Source of the DNA: Desulfacinum sp.
GTDB taxonomy: Bacteria; Desulfobacterota; Syntrophobacteria; Syntrophobacterales; DSM-9756
Direction: 5' to 3'
Assembly: GCA_014359885.1 (NCBI GenBank)
Contig: JACIYN010000043.1
Coordinates: 19,021-83,020 of the forward strand
DNA: 64,000 nt
The notes beneath the pieces were generated by a model. The model did not search any database. It saw only the letters and a list, made by a program, of their open reading frames with translations, and had not been told where the DNA came from. The translations under genes and the position numbers were made by a program. Shown here piece after piece: positions 1 to 8,599 of this stretch (its first letter is position 1; every line of letters begins with the position of its first letter).

Positions 1-1180
1 ATTGGGCGGGACACTTGGGGACCCCCACCTGTTCCAGAGCCTCGTTGATGCGTTGAACCAATTCCATGCGAGGACCTGAGGGACCCAGGATCACGGCATT
101 GTCCTGATCCGTTGTGATGACCTGTTCTTTCCGGCCGCTGCTCCCCAAGTGGATCCACAGGAAATCCCCCGTCTCCTCAGGCTTCTTCAGGAATTCGATG
201 ATCCGAATGACCACCATGTCGTAGACGGAGGTGATCATGCGGGAAAGCTGGTAGAAGTGCATTCCCTTCAGGGCCATCTCCGATACGGCCAGTCGGATGG
301 CCCGGAAGGCGCTCTGCAAGGCCTCCAGATCGGTGGCCTTGATCACCTTGCGGTAGAGCGCCAGGATGGACGAGGACGGTTCCAGCTGAGCCAGGATGTC
401 CTTGCTGGTTACCACACCGGCCACACGGTCTCCGTCCACCACGATCAGGTGGTCGATGCCGGTCCGAAGAAGCTGCGTATAGGCATCGAAGACGGGGGAT
501 TGCCGGTCCAGGCAGATTGGCGGAGAACTCATGAAGTCGCGCACCCGGCTCTCTCGTCCCCCGTGGATCAAGACGCGCCGCATGTCCCGGTTGGTCAGAA
601 TGCCCACCGGCTTCGCCCCTTCCACCACGATGACGGACCCCACCTTGTGCTGTTCCATGAGGCTCACCGCATCGGCCACCGTGGCGTCCGCCGTGCACGT
701 CACCGGCGCTTTCGAAAGAAGGGTGCCCACTTCCACCAGGCTCGAGGCCTCTTCCGACCCTTCTCCTTCCCGGGCCAGACGGGAAAAGGCACGGAAGCGC
801 CTTTCCACGAAGGCACTGAAAAAGGAGGCGAAAGCGGAGTGGGTCCGGTACACCTCCGCGAACTTGGCGGCATCGAAGGTGTAGCAGATGGTCTCTTCCA
901 GGGTGCGCGCTTCGTAATAGGAGGGAGCCTGATGGACGGCGGACAGCAGGCCGAAGATCTCCCCTTTGGCCACGTAATCCACCACATCCTCTCCGTCGTA
1001 AAGCCCCACCAGGCCGGAAAAGACCAGGTAGACGGCCGGGCTGATCTCCCCCTGGCGGCTGATGACCGTATCGGCTGGGTGCATCACCACATCCAGGCCG
1101 CTCACCAGGGCATTGAGCTGGGCCTCTTCAAGAAAAGAGAATGGCTTGATCTTTCTTAGGAATTCTTTGGGAGGGATCAT
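1..1180 (-). CDS. cNMP-binding / CBS-pair / DUF294 nucleotidyltransferase-like signalling protein (3' end outside window)
   Basis: I translated this from the complementary strand; about 393 residues are inside the window and the C-terminus is cut off. The N-terminal ~110 residues look like a cyclic-nucleotide-binding beta-roll (KGEIFGLLSAV). Residues ~155-265 form a CBS pair (VGSVIVVEG, GILTNRDMRR, GIDHLIVVDG, GVVTSKDIL). They are followed by a DUF294 nucleotidyltransferase domain with LGSSGRKEQ and TTDQDNA, which matches the GSxxRxEQ...DxDxA catalytic pattern. Proteins of this architecture are putative cytosolic signal-transduction nucleotidyltransferases; the substrate is unknown. The ATG at 1178-1180 is the first start in this frame, and its ribosome site is weak. 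It lies downstream of, and in line with, the CoA-transferase genes but is separated from them by ~400 bp of repeats, so it is probably a separate transcript. Confidence 0.85.
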   Translation of the reverse strand, partial: MIPPKEFLRKIKPFSFLEEAQLNALVSGLDVVMHPADTVISRQGEISPAVYLVFSGLVGLYDGEDVVDYVAKGEIFGLLSAVHQAPSYYEARTLEETICYTFDAAKFAEVYRTHSAFASFFSAFVERRFRAFSRLAREGEGSEEASSLVEVGTLLSKAPVTCTADATVADAVSLMEQHKVGSVIVVEGAKPVGILTNRDMRRVLIHGGRESRVRDFMSSPPICLDRQSPVFDAYTQLLRTGIDHLIVVDGDRVAGVVTSKDILAQLEPSSSILALYRKVIKATDLEALQSAFRAIRLAVSEMALKGMHFYQLSRMITSVYDMVVIRIIEFLKKPEETGDFLWIHLGSSGRKEQVITTDQDNAVILGPSGPRMELVQRINEALEQVGVPKCPAQ

Positions 1181-1211
1181 GATTTTCGTTCCGTGGGAAA
1201 AGGGCGCCAAG

Positions 1212-1249
1212 ACGATGGAAGGCCACTCCGCCGAGTGGCCTTCCATCGT
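1212..1249. repeat. Perfect 17-bp inverted repeat with 4-nt loop
   Basis: Arms 1212-1228 and 1233-1249 are exact reverse complements around CGCC. It sits 30 bp upstream of the start of the CBS/DUF294 gene. Neither side carries a real T-tract, so it is not a clear terminator. It could be a leader hairpin or an operator. Confidence 0.7.
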
Positions 1250-1339
1250 TTCCGCGTTTGCCTATCTGCAGCACGACCGGGCACATCGGCCCCGAAAGCT
1301 CAACCGAGAAGGTCATTGCCTCGTTGGGGTTACCCGTGG

Positions 1340-1578
1340 CGTTCTCGGGCAAGCTCCTAAGAGCTTGTCCCACAATGGTTCTCCGACCTACAAGGCCGGG
1401 GAATTTTGGTCTTCCTCGTAGACGCGGGGCTTCAGCCCCGCGGGAAGGGCCATCGCAACTTCATGAAGTAACAGGAAATATGCGATGGCCCATCCAACGT
1501 TCGGGGGTTCTTCCGCAGCCCTAGAGGGCTGCGCTACGAGAAAAAAGGTCGTCCACGGAGTTCCCGGACAGCCTCCTA
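1340..1578 (-). repeat. Palindromic intergenic repeat, copy 1 (behind CoA-transferase gene)
   Basis: Reading the minus strand from the CoA-transferase stop codon: TAGGAGGCTGTCCGGG, a T-rich stretch with TTTCTCGTAG, then a hairpin with arms 1514-1522/1525-1533 (GCAGCCCT type). After a spacer comes a second hairpin with arms 1423-1431/1434-1442 (CGCGGGGCT). At the far end, 1351-1366 is a short palindrome where a second element end (TTAGGAGCTTGCCC) begins. The same modules recur near 10.8, 18.3, 28.6 and 45.7 kb. It contains no gene and accounts for most of the 1181-1575 gap. Confidence 0.8.
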
Positions 1579-2898
1579 GATGACGCCCTTTTCCTTCAGC
1601 TCCTCCAGGCGCTTGGGGCCCAATCCCAGCATCTTGGCGTAGACGTAGTAGTTGTCGGCTCCAACGGGGCGGCAGACCCATTTGACCCGGGGCGGCGACT
1701 CGGTCATCTTGTGGGCGTGGTTGGCGATGGTGACCTCTCCGTAGTGCGGGTCGTCGATGGTCTCCAGCGCCTGGCGCACCCACCAGTTTTCCGCCTTCAT
1801 GGTGTCCATGGGCGACGAGATGCGGCCGGGGACCACCACGCCCTCCCCGATATTCTTGTTGTAGTCCATGACCGCATCGAAGATCTCATCATAAGTGTGG
1901 GCCATGGTCCACTTTTCGATCTCCTTGTACATGATCTTCATGTTGTCCACATTGAGCCGTTCAAAGATGGTGGGGAACTGCTGCTGCAGGTCGGGACGGT
2001 TGATGATGGTGCACAGGGCCTTCCAGTTGGGATCGGCGAATCCGGAAAGGAACGCGAAGCCGTCCTTGCACTTGAAGTAGGTGTAGGGGAAGACGCCCAC
2101 GTCGTAGTTGCCCACCCGAGGGATGGTTTCCTTAAAACCGTAGTAGTAGGTGATGCCGTAGTTGATGCACCGACCGTAGGCTTCCGCGGGAGAGACGTCG
2201 ATGAACTGGCCCTTGCCCGTGAGATTCCGGTAATGGAGCGCCGCCAGGATGGCCACCGCCGCCCAGGCCCCGCCCGCGTACCAGCCCATCCAGTTACCCT
2301 GTTTGGTGGGCACTTCCGACGGCTTGGGGTTGTCCGGGTCAAAGACCGGCTCGCCGCTCACCGACACGATGCCCGAGTAGGCCTGGTCCACCACGTCCAC
2401 GTCCGCCTTGCCGCAGGCGGCCTTGGGCCCGAACTGACCGTAGGTGTAGAGCGCGCAGTAGATGAGCTGGGGGTTCAGTTCCTTGAGTTGCCGGTAGCCG
2501 ATGCCCCACTCGTCCATGGTGCCGGGCAGAAAGGTCTCCACCAGGACGTCGGCCCGTTTGGCCAGTTTCAGAAACATCTCCCGGCCTTCTTCCGACTCCA
2601 GGTCCAGGGTCACGTGGAACTTGTTCCGGCCTTCGTTGAGGTAGCCCAGGCCCGTGTCCATGTGCATGTAGCCCCAGGGGGTGAAGGTCCGGGCGGGGTC
2701 GCCTCCGGGCGGTTCGATGCGGATGACCGTGGCGCCGAATTCCGCCAGGGTGGAGGTGGCGAAACAACCCGCCATGTTGGCATAGCTCACATCCAGGACC
2801 GTAATGTGGTCCAGAGCTTCGGGCTTCTCCCGGTTCTTCTTGGGATCGTCCAGCTCGTATATCCATTCGCCCCAGGATTTTTCCTTTTCCATGTGCAT
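1576..2898 (-). CDS. Class III (CaiB/BaiF family) CoA-transferase, subunit/paralogue 2
   Basis: 440 residues, typical of family III CoA-transferases, which move CoA between carboxylic acids through an aspartyl-CoA thioester. The N-terminus has the usual Rossmann-like start (LDVSYANMAGCFATSTLAE then EPPGGDPAR). The expected catalytic Asp lies in ADVDVVDQAYSG, where the family shows YDxxxQAxSG. The ATG is preceded by GGAGG at a 7-nt spacing. It follows the paralogous gene by 42 bp. A pair of non-identical CaiB-like subunits is the arrangement known for benzylsuccinate CoA-transferase (BbsEF) and related heteromeric enzymes, so this may be one subunit of a heteromer. The substrate cannot be read from sequence. 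Context (symporter upstream, methylmalonyl-CoA mutase operon nearby) suggests a short organic acid. Its TAG stop is the first triplet of a repeat element. Confidence 0.88.
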   Translation of the reverse strand: MHMEKEKSWGEWIYELDDPKKNREKPEALDHITVLDVSYANMAGCFATSTLAEFGATVIRIEPPGGDPARTFTPWGYMHMDTGLGYLNEGRNKFHVTLDLESEEGREMFLKLAKRADVLVETFLPGTMDEWGIGYRQLKELNPQLIYCALYTYGQFGPKAACGKADVDVVDQAYSGIVSVSGEPVFDPDNPKPSEVPTKQGNWMGWYAGGAWAAVAILAALHYRNLTGKGQFIDVSPAEAYGRCINYGITYYYGFKETIPRVGNYDVGVFPYTYFKCKDGFAFLSGFADPNWKALCTIINRPDLQQQFPTIFERLNVDNMKIMYKEIEKWTMAHTYDEIFDAVMDYNKNIGEGVVVPGRISSPMDTMKAENWWVRQALETIDDPHYGEVTIANHAHKMTESPPRVKWVCRPVGADNYYVYAKMLGLGPKRLEELKEKGVI

Positions 2899-2940
2899 CT
2901 ATGTTCCTCCCTGTCACGAGGGGTTCTTTTCGGATCCGGG

Positions 2941-4284
2941 CTAGGCCAAGAGAACACCGGATTTGCCGTCCCAGCCTTCGGGGGGTTTGCGGCCCGGGGG
3001 CACGTCCACCCACTTTCCGATGACGTTCTTTTCCTTGAGGTACTTGATCTTTTTGGTCTTGAGCCCCAGGAAGCGCTTCAGCACGTACTCGTTGTCGAAG
3101 CCCACGGGCTTTCCGGCCCATTTGATGCGGCCCGGTGTTTCCGAAAGCTTGGGCGCGATGCCTTCTTCGTAGAGTTCTCCGTAGATGGGATCGTCCACAT
3201 AGTAGGTGAAGTTGCGGGCCCGCAGGTGCTCGTCTTCGAAGTGATCCTTGCCGTTGGAGACCTTGTGGGCGCCGAAGCCGTACTTTCCGGCCAGCTCATC
3301 GATCTCGGCGTAGGTCTTTTCCGCCGCCCAGGATCGGATCATGGCCAGAAGTTCCACGGCGTTTTCTTCCTTGAGGCGCTCCAGGTGGGTGGCGAAGCGC
3401 GGATCCTCGGCCAGTTCGGGCTTGCCCATGGCTTGGCACAGGCCCTGGAACTGCTGGTCGGTGGCGGCTCCGATGGCCACCATCAGGCCGTCCTTGTCGG
3501 GGACGATGTCCGCCGGGCAGATACTCACATCCCGGTTGCCGTACCGCTCCCGCATCTTGCCCGTAAAATGCTGGTAGAGCCAGGTCCAGTCCATGGCCCG
3601 CATGAGGTTTTCCGCCTGGGAGTATTCGATGAACTGGCCCTTGCCCGTCTTGTCCCGGTAGGCGAGAGCGGCCAGGACCCCCACGGCACCCACCAGACCT
3701 CCGTAGTAGTCGGCCAGCCAGATGCCCGCCTTCATGGGAAGCTGATCCGGAAAGCCGCTGATCCAGGCCATGCCCGATTCCGACTGGGCGATGGCATCAT
3801 AGGACGGTCGTTCCAGGTAGGGACCCCACTGGCCGAAACCGTTCAGGGCAATGTAGATGAGTCCGGGATTGATTTCGCGAAGCTGGCGGTACCCGATCCC
3901 CCACCGGTCCATGGTGCCGGCCCGCAGGTTTTCCACCACCACGTCGGCCCTTTTGACCAGCTCCTTGAAAAGCTCCACTCCTTCGGGAACCCGCACGTCG
4001 ATGGCCAGGTGGTACTTGTTGCGGGCCTCCTTGAGCCAGCCCATGGCGGCTCCGTTGAAAAACTTGGCAAAGGGGGTGAGCGAGCGCATGGTGTCGCCCA
4101 TACCGGGAAGCTCCACCTTGAAGACGGTGGCCCCCAGTTCCGACAGATAACTGGGCAGGGACGGTCCCAGGATCAGGGTGCAGAGCTCGACAATCTTGAT
4201 ATCCGCCAACGCCTCCGGCTTGTCGAAGGTTTTGGACGGATCCAAGAGGCTTTCGGCCCACTTGAAGTAATCTTCTCGTGCCAT
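2941..4284 (-). CDS. Class III (CaiB/BaiF family) CoA-transferase, subunit/paralogue 1
   Basis: 447 residues. Full-length family III CoA-transferase with [19 protein letters not shown] near the N-terminus, [15 protein letters not shown], and the catalytic-Asp region [17 protein letters not shown] precedes the ATG. It is homologous to, but clearly different from, the next gene (42 bp away), which is consistent with a two-subunit CoA-transferase. It starts 41 bp after the secreted-protein gene and probably shares the symporter transcript. A cytoplasmic enzyme activating or exchanging CoA on an imported acid is the likeliest role, but the acid is unknown. A single-substrate homodimer pair is the alternative. 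Confidence 0.88.
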   Translation of the reverse strand: MAREDYFKWAESLLDPSKTFDKPEALADIKIVELCTLILGPSLPSYLSELGATVFKVELPGMGDTMRSLTPFAKFFNGAAMGWLKEARNKYHLAIDVRVPEGVELFKELVKRADVVVENLRAGTMDRWGIGYRQLREINPGLIYIALNGFGQWGPYLERPSYDAIAQSESGMAWISGFPDQLPMKAGIWLADYYGGLVGAVGVLAALAYRDKTGKGQFIEYSQAENLMRAMDWTWLYQHFTGKMRERYGNRDVSICPADIVPDKDGLMVAIGAATDQQFQGLCQAMGKPELAEDPRFATHLERLKEENAVELLAMIRSWAAEKTYAEIDELAGKYGFGAHKVSNGKDHFEDEHLRARNFTYYVDDPIYGELYEEGIAPKLSETPGRIKWAGKPVGFDNEYVLKRFLGLKTKKIKYLKEKNVIGKWVDVPPGRKPPEGWDGKSGVLLA

Positions 4285-4325
4285 GGAATCGCTCCCTCAT
4301 CGGCCTAAAGGTTGACGAAGAGACA

Positions 4326-5255
4326 CTACCGTACGGGAACCAAGCTGAAATGGGATGGGATCACACAAAAATCCTCGGGAACTTTCGTTGCAACCTCCTT
4401 CAAGACAATGGTCTCCTCCTTGATTCGCTTCGTGACTTCTTTTCCCTTTCCTCCCTCGGGCACGTACCGGGCGTCCACCTCCACGGTGGTCTTCACCGGA
4501 TACCCCTGGGCCTTTTCCAGCTCACGGCGGATGGGCTCCAGCGGCCCCTCCCAATAGCGGAGAAGAGAGGAAAGATTGCCGAGGCGCGCGGCTTCCAGGC
4601 CCAAGCGCGCCGACAACCTGCCGTAGGCGGCCTCGCGGTCCGCCATGCCCGGCACCTCCCGGGAAAGCCACAGCACCTGCCGTACTTCCGTGACGCTCAG
4701 GGCCTTCTTCCTCCGATCGTAGGTTTCCAGCCGAAGACTCCCTTTCACCCGGCGGCACCGGTAGCCCTCCACCAGAACCTCCCCGGGTTCCTCCACGATG
4801 CTCAGTCGGGGCGGACGCACCTGGTATCGACTTGCCGCCACCTCCTGTACCTCCGGAGGCGCCGCCGTCAGGGACCGAAGCCATTGGACGTCTTTCACCC
4901 GCTCCAGCGGATAGATGAAGACCTTGTCGCCGGCCCAGGCCACCTCACGAATCTCCCCCGAATCGAGCAGGAAGAGCGTGGAACGCCTTTCCTTCTTGGG
5001 CTCCCCGAAAATCCGGCGAATCCAGCTGCCCGTATAGGCCTTTTGGAGGTCGAAAAGAACGGCGTTCCGTCGGTAGGCGATACGCAACTCCCCGGATTCC
5101 TCCCCCGTCCACAGCCGACTGCCGGTCATTTGATGTATGTAGAGGACCTCGGCGCCGGCCGGCTGGACGGAGACGGAGGAAACGAGAATCAGCAACAGCC
5201 AGAGCACGGACAATACGTTGCGCGTAGGGCGGTTACGCTGGGACCGTGCCGTCAT
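4326..5255 (-). CDS. Secreted protein of unknown function
   Basis: 309 residues with a clear signal peptide: basic N-region, hydrophobic core WLLLILVSSVSV and probable cleavage after PAGA near residue 35. The mature part is rich in beta-forming and charged residues (ESGELRIAYRRNAVLF, STLFLLDSGEIREVAW, VEGYRCRRVKGSLR). This resembles the general style of periplasmic proteins that bind a lipid or small ligand, but I recognise no family. Its ATG overlaps the TGA of the small membrane gene (ATGA), so the two are translationally coupled in the symporter operon. The long C-terminal part (residues ~190-290) is predicted helical. It is probably periplasmic. Confidence 0.75.
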   Translation of the reverse strand: MTARSQRNRPTRNVLSVLWLLLILVSSVSVQPAGAEVLYIHQMTGSRLWTGEESGELRIAYRRNAVLFDLQKAYTGSWIRRIFGEPKKERRSTLFLLDSGEIREVAWAGDKVFIYPLERVKDVQWLRSLTAAPPEVQEVAASRYQVRPPRLSIVEEPGEVLVEGYRCRRVKGSLRLETYDRRKKALSVTEVRQVLWLSREVPGMADREAAYGRLSARLGLEAARLGNLSSLLRYWEGPLEPIRRELEKAQGYPVKTTVEVDARYVPEGGKGKEVTKRIKEETIVLKEVATKVPEDFCVIPSHFSLVPVR

Positions 5256-5482
5256 ATGCCCCAGATCTTTCTATGAATGTGAGCACCGATGAACATGGTG
5301 CTCAAAGGAATGCCGATGCCGTAAAAGGACCCCCAGAGGATGCTTCCGCTGGGATCGAAACCGTAGGGCTTGGTGAAGTAGAGCAGGAAATTGATGCCCA
5401 CCCCCAGGTAAAAATAGAGCAGGTACCACTTTCTCCAGTGGCGCTCCCAATGTTGAAGCCTGGAAGCCTTCTTGTCGTCCAT
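5252..5482 (-). CDS. Small two-helix membrane protein, putative symporter accessory subunit
   Basis: 76 residues with a basic N-terminus (HWERHWRKWYLL) and two hydrophobic segments (YFYLGVGINFLLYF and ILWGSFYGIGIPLSTMFIGA). It resembles in size and layout the DUF4212-type small subunits encoded next to some solute:sodium symporters, but the match is by eye only. It lies 61 bp downstream of the symporter gene and overlaps the following secreted-protein gene by 4 bp. It is likely an inner-membrane partner of the transporter. Confidence 0.7.
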   Translation of the reverse strand: MDDKKASRLQHWERHWRKWYLLYFYLGVGINFLLYFTKPYGFDPSGSILWGSFYGIGIPLSTMFIGAHIHRKIWGI

Positions 5483-5543
5483 GCATCATCCTCGCACAGG
5501 TTGTGGATCCGGGGCCGGGGCGGCGCCCCGGCCCCCAAGGTTC

Positions 5544-7139
5544 CTAGTTTTCAGGTCGGAGATCGTAAGAGTATTTCTTCACGATTTCATCCTTGTTGGG
5601 CTTCGTGATCAAACTGACGAGTATAAAGAACACGAATCCCACAAAAACCCAATAGAACTGGTGCGGCGTGACGATCCCGCCCTTCTTGCTCAGGAAGAAC
5701 CAGTGGGCGCTTCCCAGCTTGGTGTTGGCATACATCCACGAGTAGGTGGACAGGAAGGTCATGACCAGGATGTTGGTGACGGCCGCCGTGGTGTTGGCCC
5801 GGTGCCACCAAATGCCCAGGATGAGCGGCGGACCCACGGAGGCGAGAATCACTATGAACGCCGCACCCGAAATGTCAAGCACCAGCGCCGGCGGATTGAA
5901 CGCAATGAGAGTACAAATAACGATGACCAAAGTGGTCATGACGCGGGTGACCTGCACCGGCTTTTCTTCCGGCCAGTTGCTCCCGAAAACCTTGCCGATC
6001 AGGTCGCGGCCCAGCAGGACGTTCAGCACCATGGTCCAGCCCGCCGCCGTGGACATGGCGATGGCCAAACCGCCGGCACAGATGACCGCCAGCAGGAAGG
6101 GGCTCTTCAGACCTTCCATGGCCGCGATCATGGAGTAGTCGGTCACCGCCGCACCGCCCACGCCGTAGACCTGCTTCATGTGCTTGAGCACGTCCACGGC
6201 GTTTTTGACCCCCTCCACCTGCATGAACGGATGCAGGGTTTCGATGAGGGTGCGGGCGGCCGTGCCGATGATCATCAAACCCATGTACATGGCGCCGCCG
6301 AAAAAGACCGCCCAGAAGACACTTCGACGAGCGGACTTGATGTCCTGAGCCGTGAAGAAGCGCACCACCGTGTAGGGCATGGCAGCAAAGCCGAAGTGCC
6401 ACGTATAGTAGAAGCCCACCACGCCGGTCCACATGCCCATGAGGGCGTGGCTCGCCTTCTCGTTGGCGTAGGGCGTGTTGAAGAAGTTGGGGGAAATGCT
6501 CAGCACCGCTTCCGTCATGCCGTTGATGCCCCCGAAATGGGCGATGGTGTAGATAGCGCCCACCACCGCCGCGATGGCCATGGTGACCCCCTGAAAGGCG
6601 GCCGACCAGGTGGTGGCCACCATGCCGCCCCAGTAAACGTAAACGAAGACCACGAGGGCCGCGATGACCACGGACACATTGAAGTTGAGCTTCAGGATGG
6701 CGAGCATGAAGAGGGCCGTACCCACGATGGAAAGGGTCACGTAGGCGATGCCGGCGATGAGCGTGGGAATCCCGGCAACGAGGCGCAGCCATTTGCTGTC
6801 GTAGCGATCCGCATAATAGTCCGTAAAGGACGTGGGGGCGTATTTTCTGAGCGGCGCCGCCGTCAGCAGCGTGGCGATGGGCATGCCGCCGATGATCCCC
6901 ACCAGGGCCCACCAGAACGGATAGCCCAACAGGAAGATGAACGCCGGGAGACCGAGGAAGCTGGCGGGACTGAGGTACGTGGATGCCAGGGCGGCTCCAT
7001 TGACGAAGGGGCCCACTTTACGGCCCGCCACGTAATAGTCGGACGCGTTCAGGGCCGCCTTTCTCGAATACCAACCAATGGCGATCATGATGGCAAAATA
7101 GATGAGTGCACCTAGGATAACAACCGGATTCGCTCCCAT
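5544..7139 (-). CDS. Solute:sodium symporter (SSS family), probable monocarboxylate uptake
   Basis: 531 residues with about 13 predicted membrane helices. SSS-family signs are the N-terminal helix followed by SDYYVAGRKVGPFVNGAALAS, then YLSPASFLG and the conserved PFWWALVG and MSTAAGWTMVLN regions. The family couples Na+ to uptake of solutes; the closest functional groups by eye are acetate/pyruvate/propionate symporters (ActP/MctC-like). It starts with GAGGAGGGG before ATG, 10 bp after the upstream small membrane gene. It leads a probable operon with two CoA-transferases, which fits import then activation of an organic acid. Substrate identity is inference. Confidence 0.88.
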   Translation of the reverse strand: MGANPVVILGALIYFAIMIAIGWYSRKAALNASDYYVAGRKVGPFVNGAALASTYLSPASFLGLPAFIFLLGYPFWWALVGIIGGMPIATLLTAAPLRKYAPTSFTDYYADRYDSKWLRLVAGIPTLIAGIAYVTLSIVGTALFMLAILKLNFNVSVVIAALVVFVYVYWGGMVATTWSAAFQGVTMAIAAVVGAIYTIAHFGGINGMTEAVLSISPNFFNTPYANEKASHALMGMWTGVVGFYYTWHFGFAAMPYTVVRFFTAQDIKSARRSVFWAVFFGGAMYMGLMIIGTAARTLIETLHPFMQVEGVKNAVDVLKHMKQVYGVGGAAVTDYSMIAAMEGLKSPFLLAVICAGGLAIAMSTAAGWTMVLNVLLGRDLIGKVFGSNWPEEKPVQVTRVMTTLVIVICTLIAFNPPALVLDISGAAFIVILASVGPPLILGIWWHRANTTAAVTNILVMTFLSTYSWMYANTKLGSAHWFFLSKKGGIVTPHQFYWVFVGFVFFILVSLITKPNKDEIVKKYSYDLRPEN

Positions 7140-7149
7140 GTTCCCCTCC

Positions 7150-7386
7150 TCATTTCTTGGCTTTTCGCTCTTCGCGAGCCTCTTCCGAGCGGTAGAAAAT
7201 CACGGCCACGATCATGTTCAAAACCCACAGGGCGAGAATCCAGTTGTAGATGTAGCATCCGGGTATGCCGAGGAACTTCTTGAGCGGGAAGCCGGGAATG
7301 GAAATTTCCAGGAAGAAGAAGAGAAAGAACCAGCCGTAGAGAAGCCCCATGCCGGCCCAAAAGACTTTCGGTAATCCCTTAAACAT
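7150..7386 (-). CDS. Small membrane protein upstream of symporter
   Basis: 78 residues from the ATG at 7386, chosen because AGGAGG sits 6 nt before it; a longer frame up to 7416 lacks such a site. It has two hydrophobic stretches (VFWAGMGLLYGWFFLFFFLE and ILALWVLNMIVAVIFY) and a charged C-terminal tail (RSEEAREERKAKK). It has the position and size of small subunits found with SSS symporters. Its 3' end overlaps the ribosome site of the symporter gene. It is probably the first gene of the transporter operon. Confidence 0.72.
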   Translation of the reverse strand: MFKGLPKVFWAGMGLLYGWFFLFFFLEISIPGFPLKKFLGIPGCYIYNWILALWVLNMIVAVIFYRSEEAREERKAKK

Positions 7387-7491
7387 GGCAACCCTCCTAG
7401 TCGTTAAGGATTCCAAGCGGTGGATCCATTCCTATGCCATGAGTCGTGCCCTCACCTCCTTTCCTCTCTTTTGCGCTCCGTCTTGTCCGGA

Positions 7492-7510
7492 GTTTCAAGA
7501 AAATTGAAAC
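7492..7510. promoter_or_regulatory. Operator-like inverted repeat upstream of transporter operon
   Basis: GTTTCAA-GAAAA-TTGAAAC is a perfect 7-bp dyad with a 5-nt spacer, 106 bp upstream of the first transporter-operon gene. It could bind a dimeric regulator. This is supported only by symmetry and position. Confidence 0.4.
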
Positions 7511-8156
7511 CGCGTGAAAAGAACCTCTTGACCACCACCTCCTTTCCTGAGCGCTTAGCGCCCGAACCACGCCGGATCACATGCCTCCAAAACCGCTAAA
7601 CCCCGTGGCGCCGAAGCACCAGCACCCACTGGAGACGTTCAACCATTGGCAAAGCGCCGTTACCCGAACAACGAAGGGGCCCTTCCGGGCACAGGAAAAC
7701 GACTCCCGTCGATCCGTTCCCAAACGGGAAGAGAATGTTCCGCAGCCGGGGAAACGCGGTTTCAGGCGAAAGGGAAGGATTCCTCGCGGTTTTCCCGCCT
7801 CTGCCTTCCAAACGCCTTTCATACATCGTTGTCGCATGTGCGCGACGCTTTCCACCCGAAAAGGAACACCATCAAACTTTTCGATAGGGAGCCGGGAATC
7901 ACCGCTTCCTCACGATTGTCCAAACCCACAGCACTTGGTTGCGACCGCCGCAGCGGCCCTCAAGAAGGGAATCGCCCATGCCCCGGAGGGTAGGTGTGCA
8001 CAGGTGCGATGGCGAAAAGGTCGTGTGAGCGCGCAGGAGAAAAAACCGCGGGAGCTGGAAGTAGAGTTTGCGCAGAGCAAAAACAGGGCACGCGAAGCGA
8101 ATTCAAGCCACTCCTACAACAGCCCGGGAAAGCCGGTCAAGCAAAAAAAATTTTGT

Positions 8157-8186
8157 TTGACAACGCACAACTGCCTCTCTTAAGTT
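8157..8186 (+). promoter_or_regulatory. Putative sigma70 promoter of methylmalonyl-CoA mutase operon
   Basis: TTGACA at 8157-8162 and TAAGTT at 8181-8186 with an 18-nt spacer, preceded by an A/T-rich stretch. It would give a leader of about 400 nt before the mutase ATG. Confidence 0.45.
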
Positions 8187-8507
8187 CAGAAAACCCTCAG
8201 TCTGCTCCCTGCTCCAGCTCCCATTCTCCCGCTCCTTCCTCCTGCGGAATCTGTCTTGAGGGATCGCGTTCTCGAACGACTCTGACCAATTCGGACGTAC
8301 GACTCACTCTCTTACTTATGGGAACGGTTCTCACGGTCTTGTTCATGGGATCCACAGCTCACGCGGCATGGCTCCACAAGATGCGGGGGAGGCGAGAAGA
8401 TCAGACGGAGCTCTCTTTCCGGACGCCCACCCCATGCGTTTTCCCCGGTGCCACGAGCGGGAGCCGCGTGTTTTTTATCGTCATGTGATAACAGAAGGAT
8501 ATGTGGC

Positions 8508-8536
8508 GGGCGCCCGTAGGCGCCCTTCTTCTTTTA
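8508..8536 (+). terminator. Terminator-shaped hairpin in mutase leader
   Basis: Stem GGGCGCC (8508-8514)/GGCGCCC (8519-8525), loop CGTA, followed by TTCTTCTTTTA. It lies only 63 bp before the mutase start, with no gene upstream that needs termination, so it may act as an attenuator or as a weak terminator of an upstream leader. Confidence 0.45.
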
Positions 8537-8599
8537 CGCCGGCCTTGAACGCAGGTTGCATCCGGTTCCGGCTTGGACCATGTGAGGAGGGTAAAAGAT

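Larger units (their letters stand above)
7387..8599. other. Divergent 1.2-kb intergenic region
   Basis: It separates the minus-strand transporter operon from the plus-strand mutase operon. I found no convincing gene. Overlapping open frames on both strands have no recognisable domain and poor starts. It holds a short inverted repeat near the transporter side, a sigma70-like promoter and a terminator-shaped hairpin on the mutase side (listed separately). I looked for a cobalamin riboswitch before the mutase and did not see the B12 box. Confidence 0.6.

Noticed and set aside
149..1159. Long plus-strand open frame of 336 codons
   Set aside because: It is the antisense shadow of the cNMP/CBS/DUF294 gene, whose motifs are unmistakable on the other strand.
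1340..1578. Insertion sequence remnant
   Set aside because: There is no transposase fragment in or beside any of the repeat copies; the copies are short non-coding palindromic elements.
1711..4308. Plus-strand open frame of 865 codons
   Set aside because: It lies antisense to the two CoA-transferase genes; composition (His, Gly, Val and Arg-rich, no domain) is that of a shadow frame in GC-rich DNA.
7581..8183. Plus-strand frame of 200 codons in the divergent intergenic region
   Set aside because: No domain, no ribosome site, competing frames on both strands, and a promoter-like element within it.
8187..8507. Cobalamin riboswitch before methylmalonyl-CoA mutase
   Set aside because: I looked for the B12 box and the surrounding conserved stems and could not find them.
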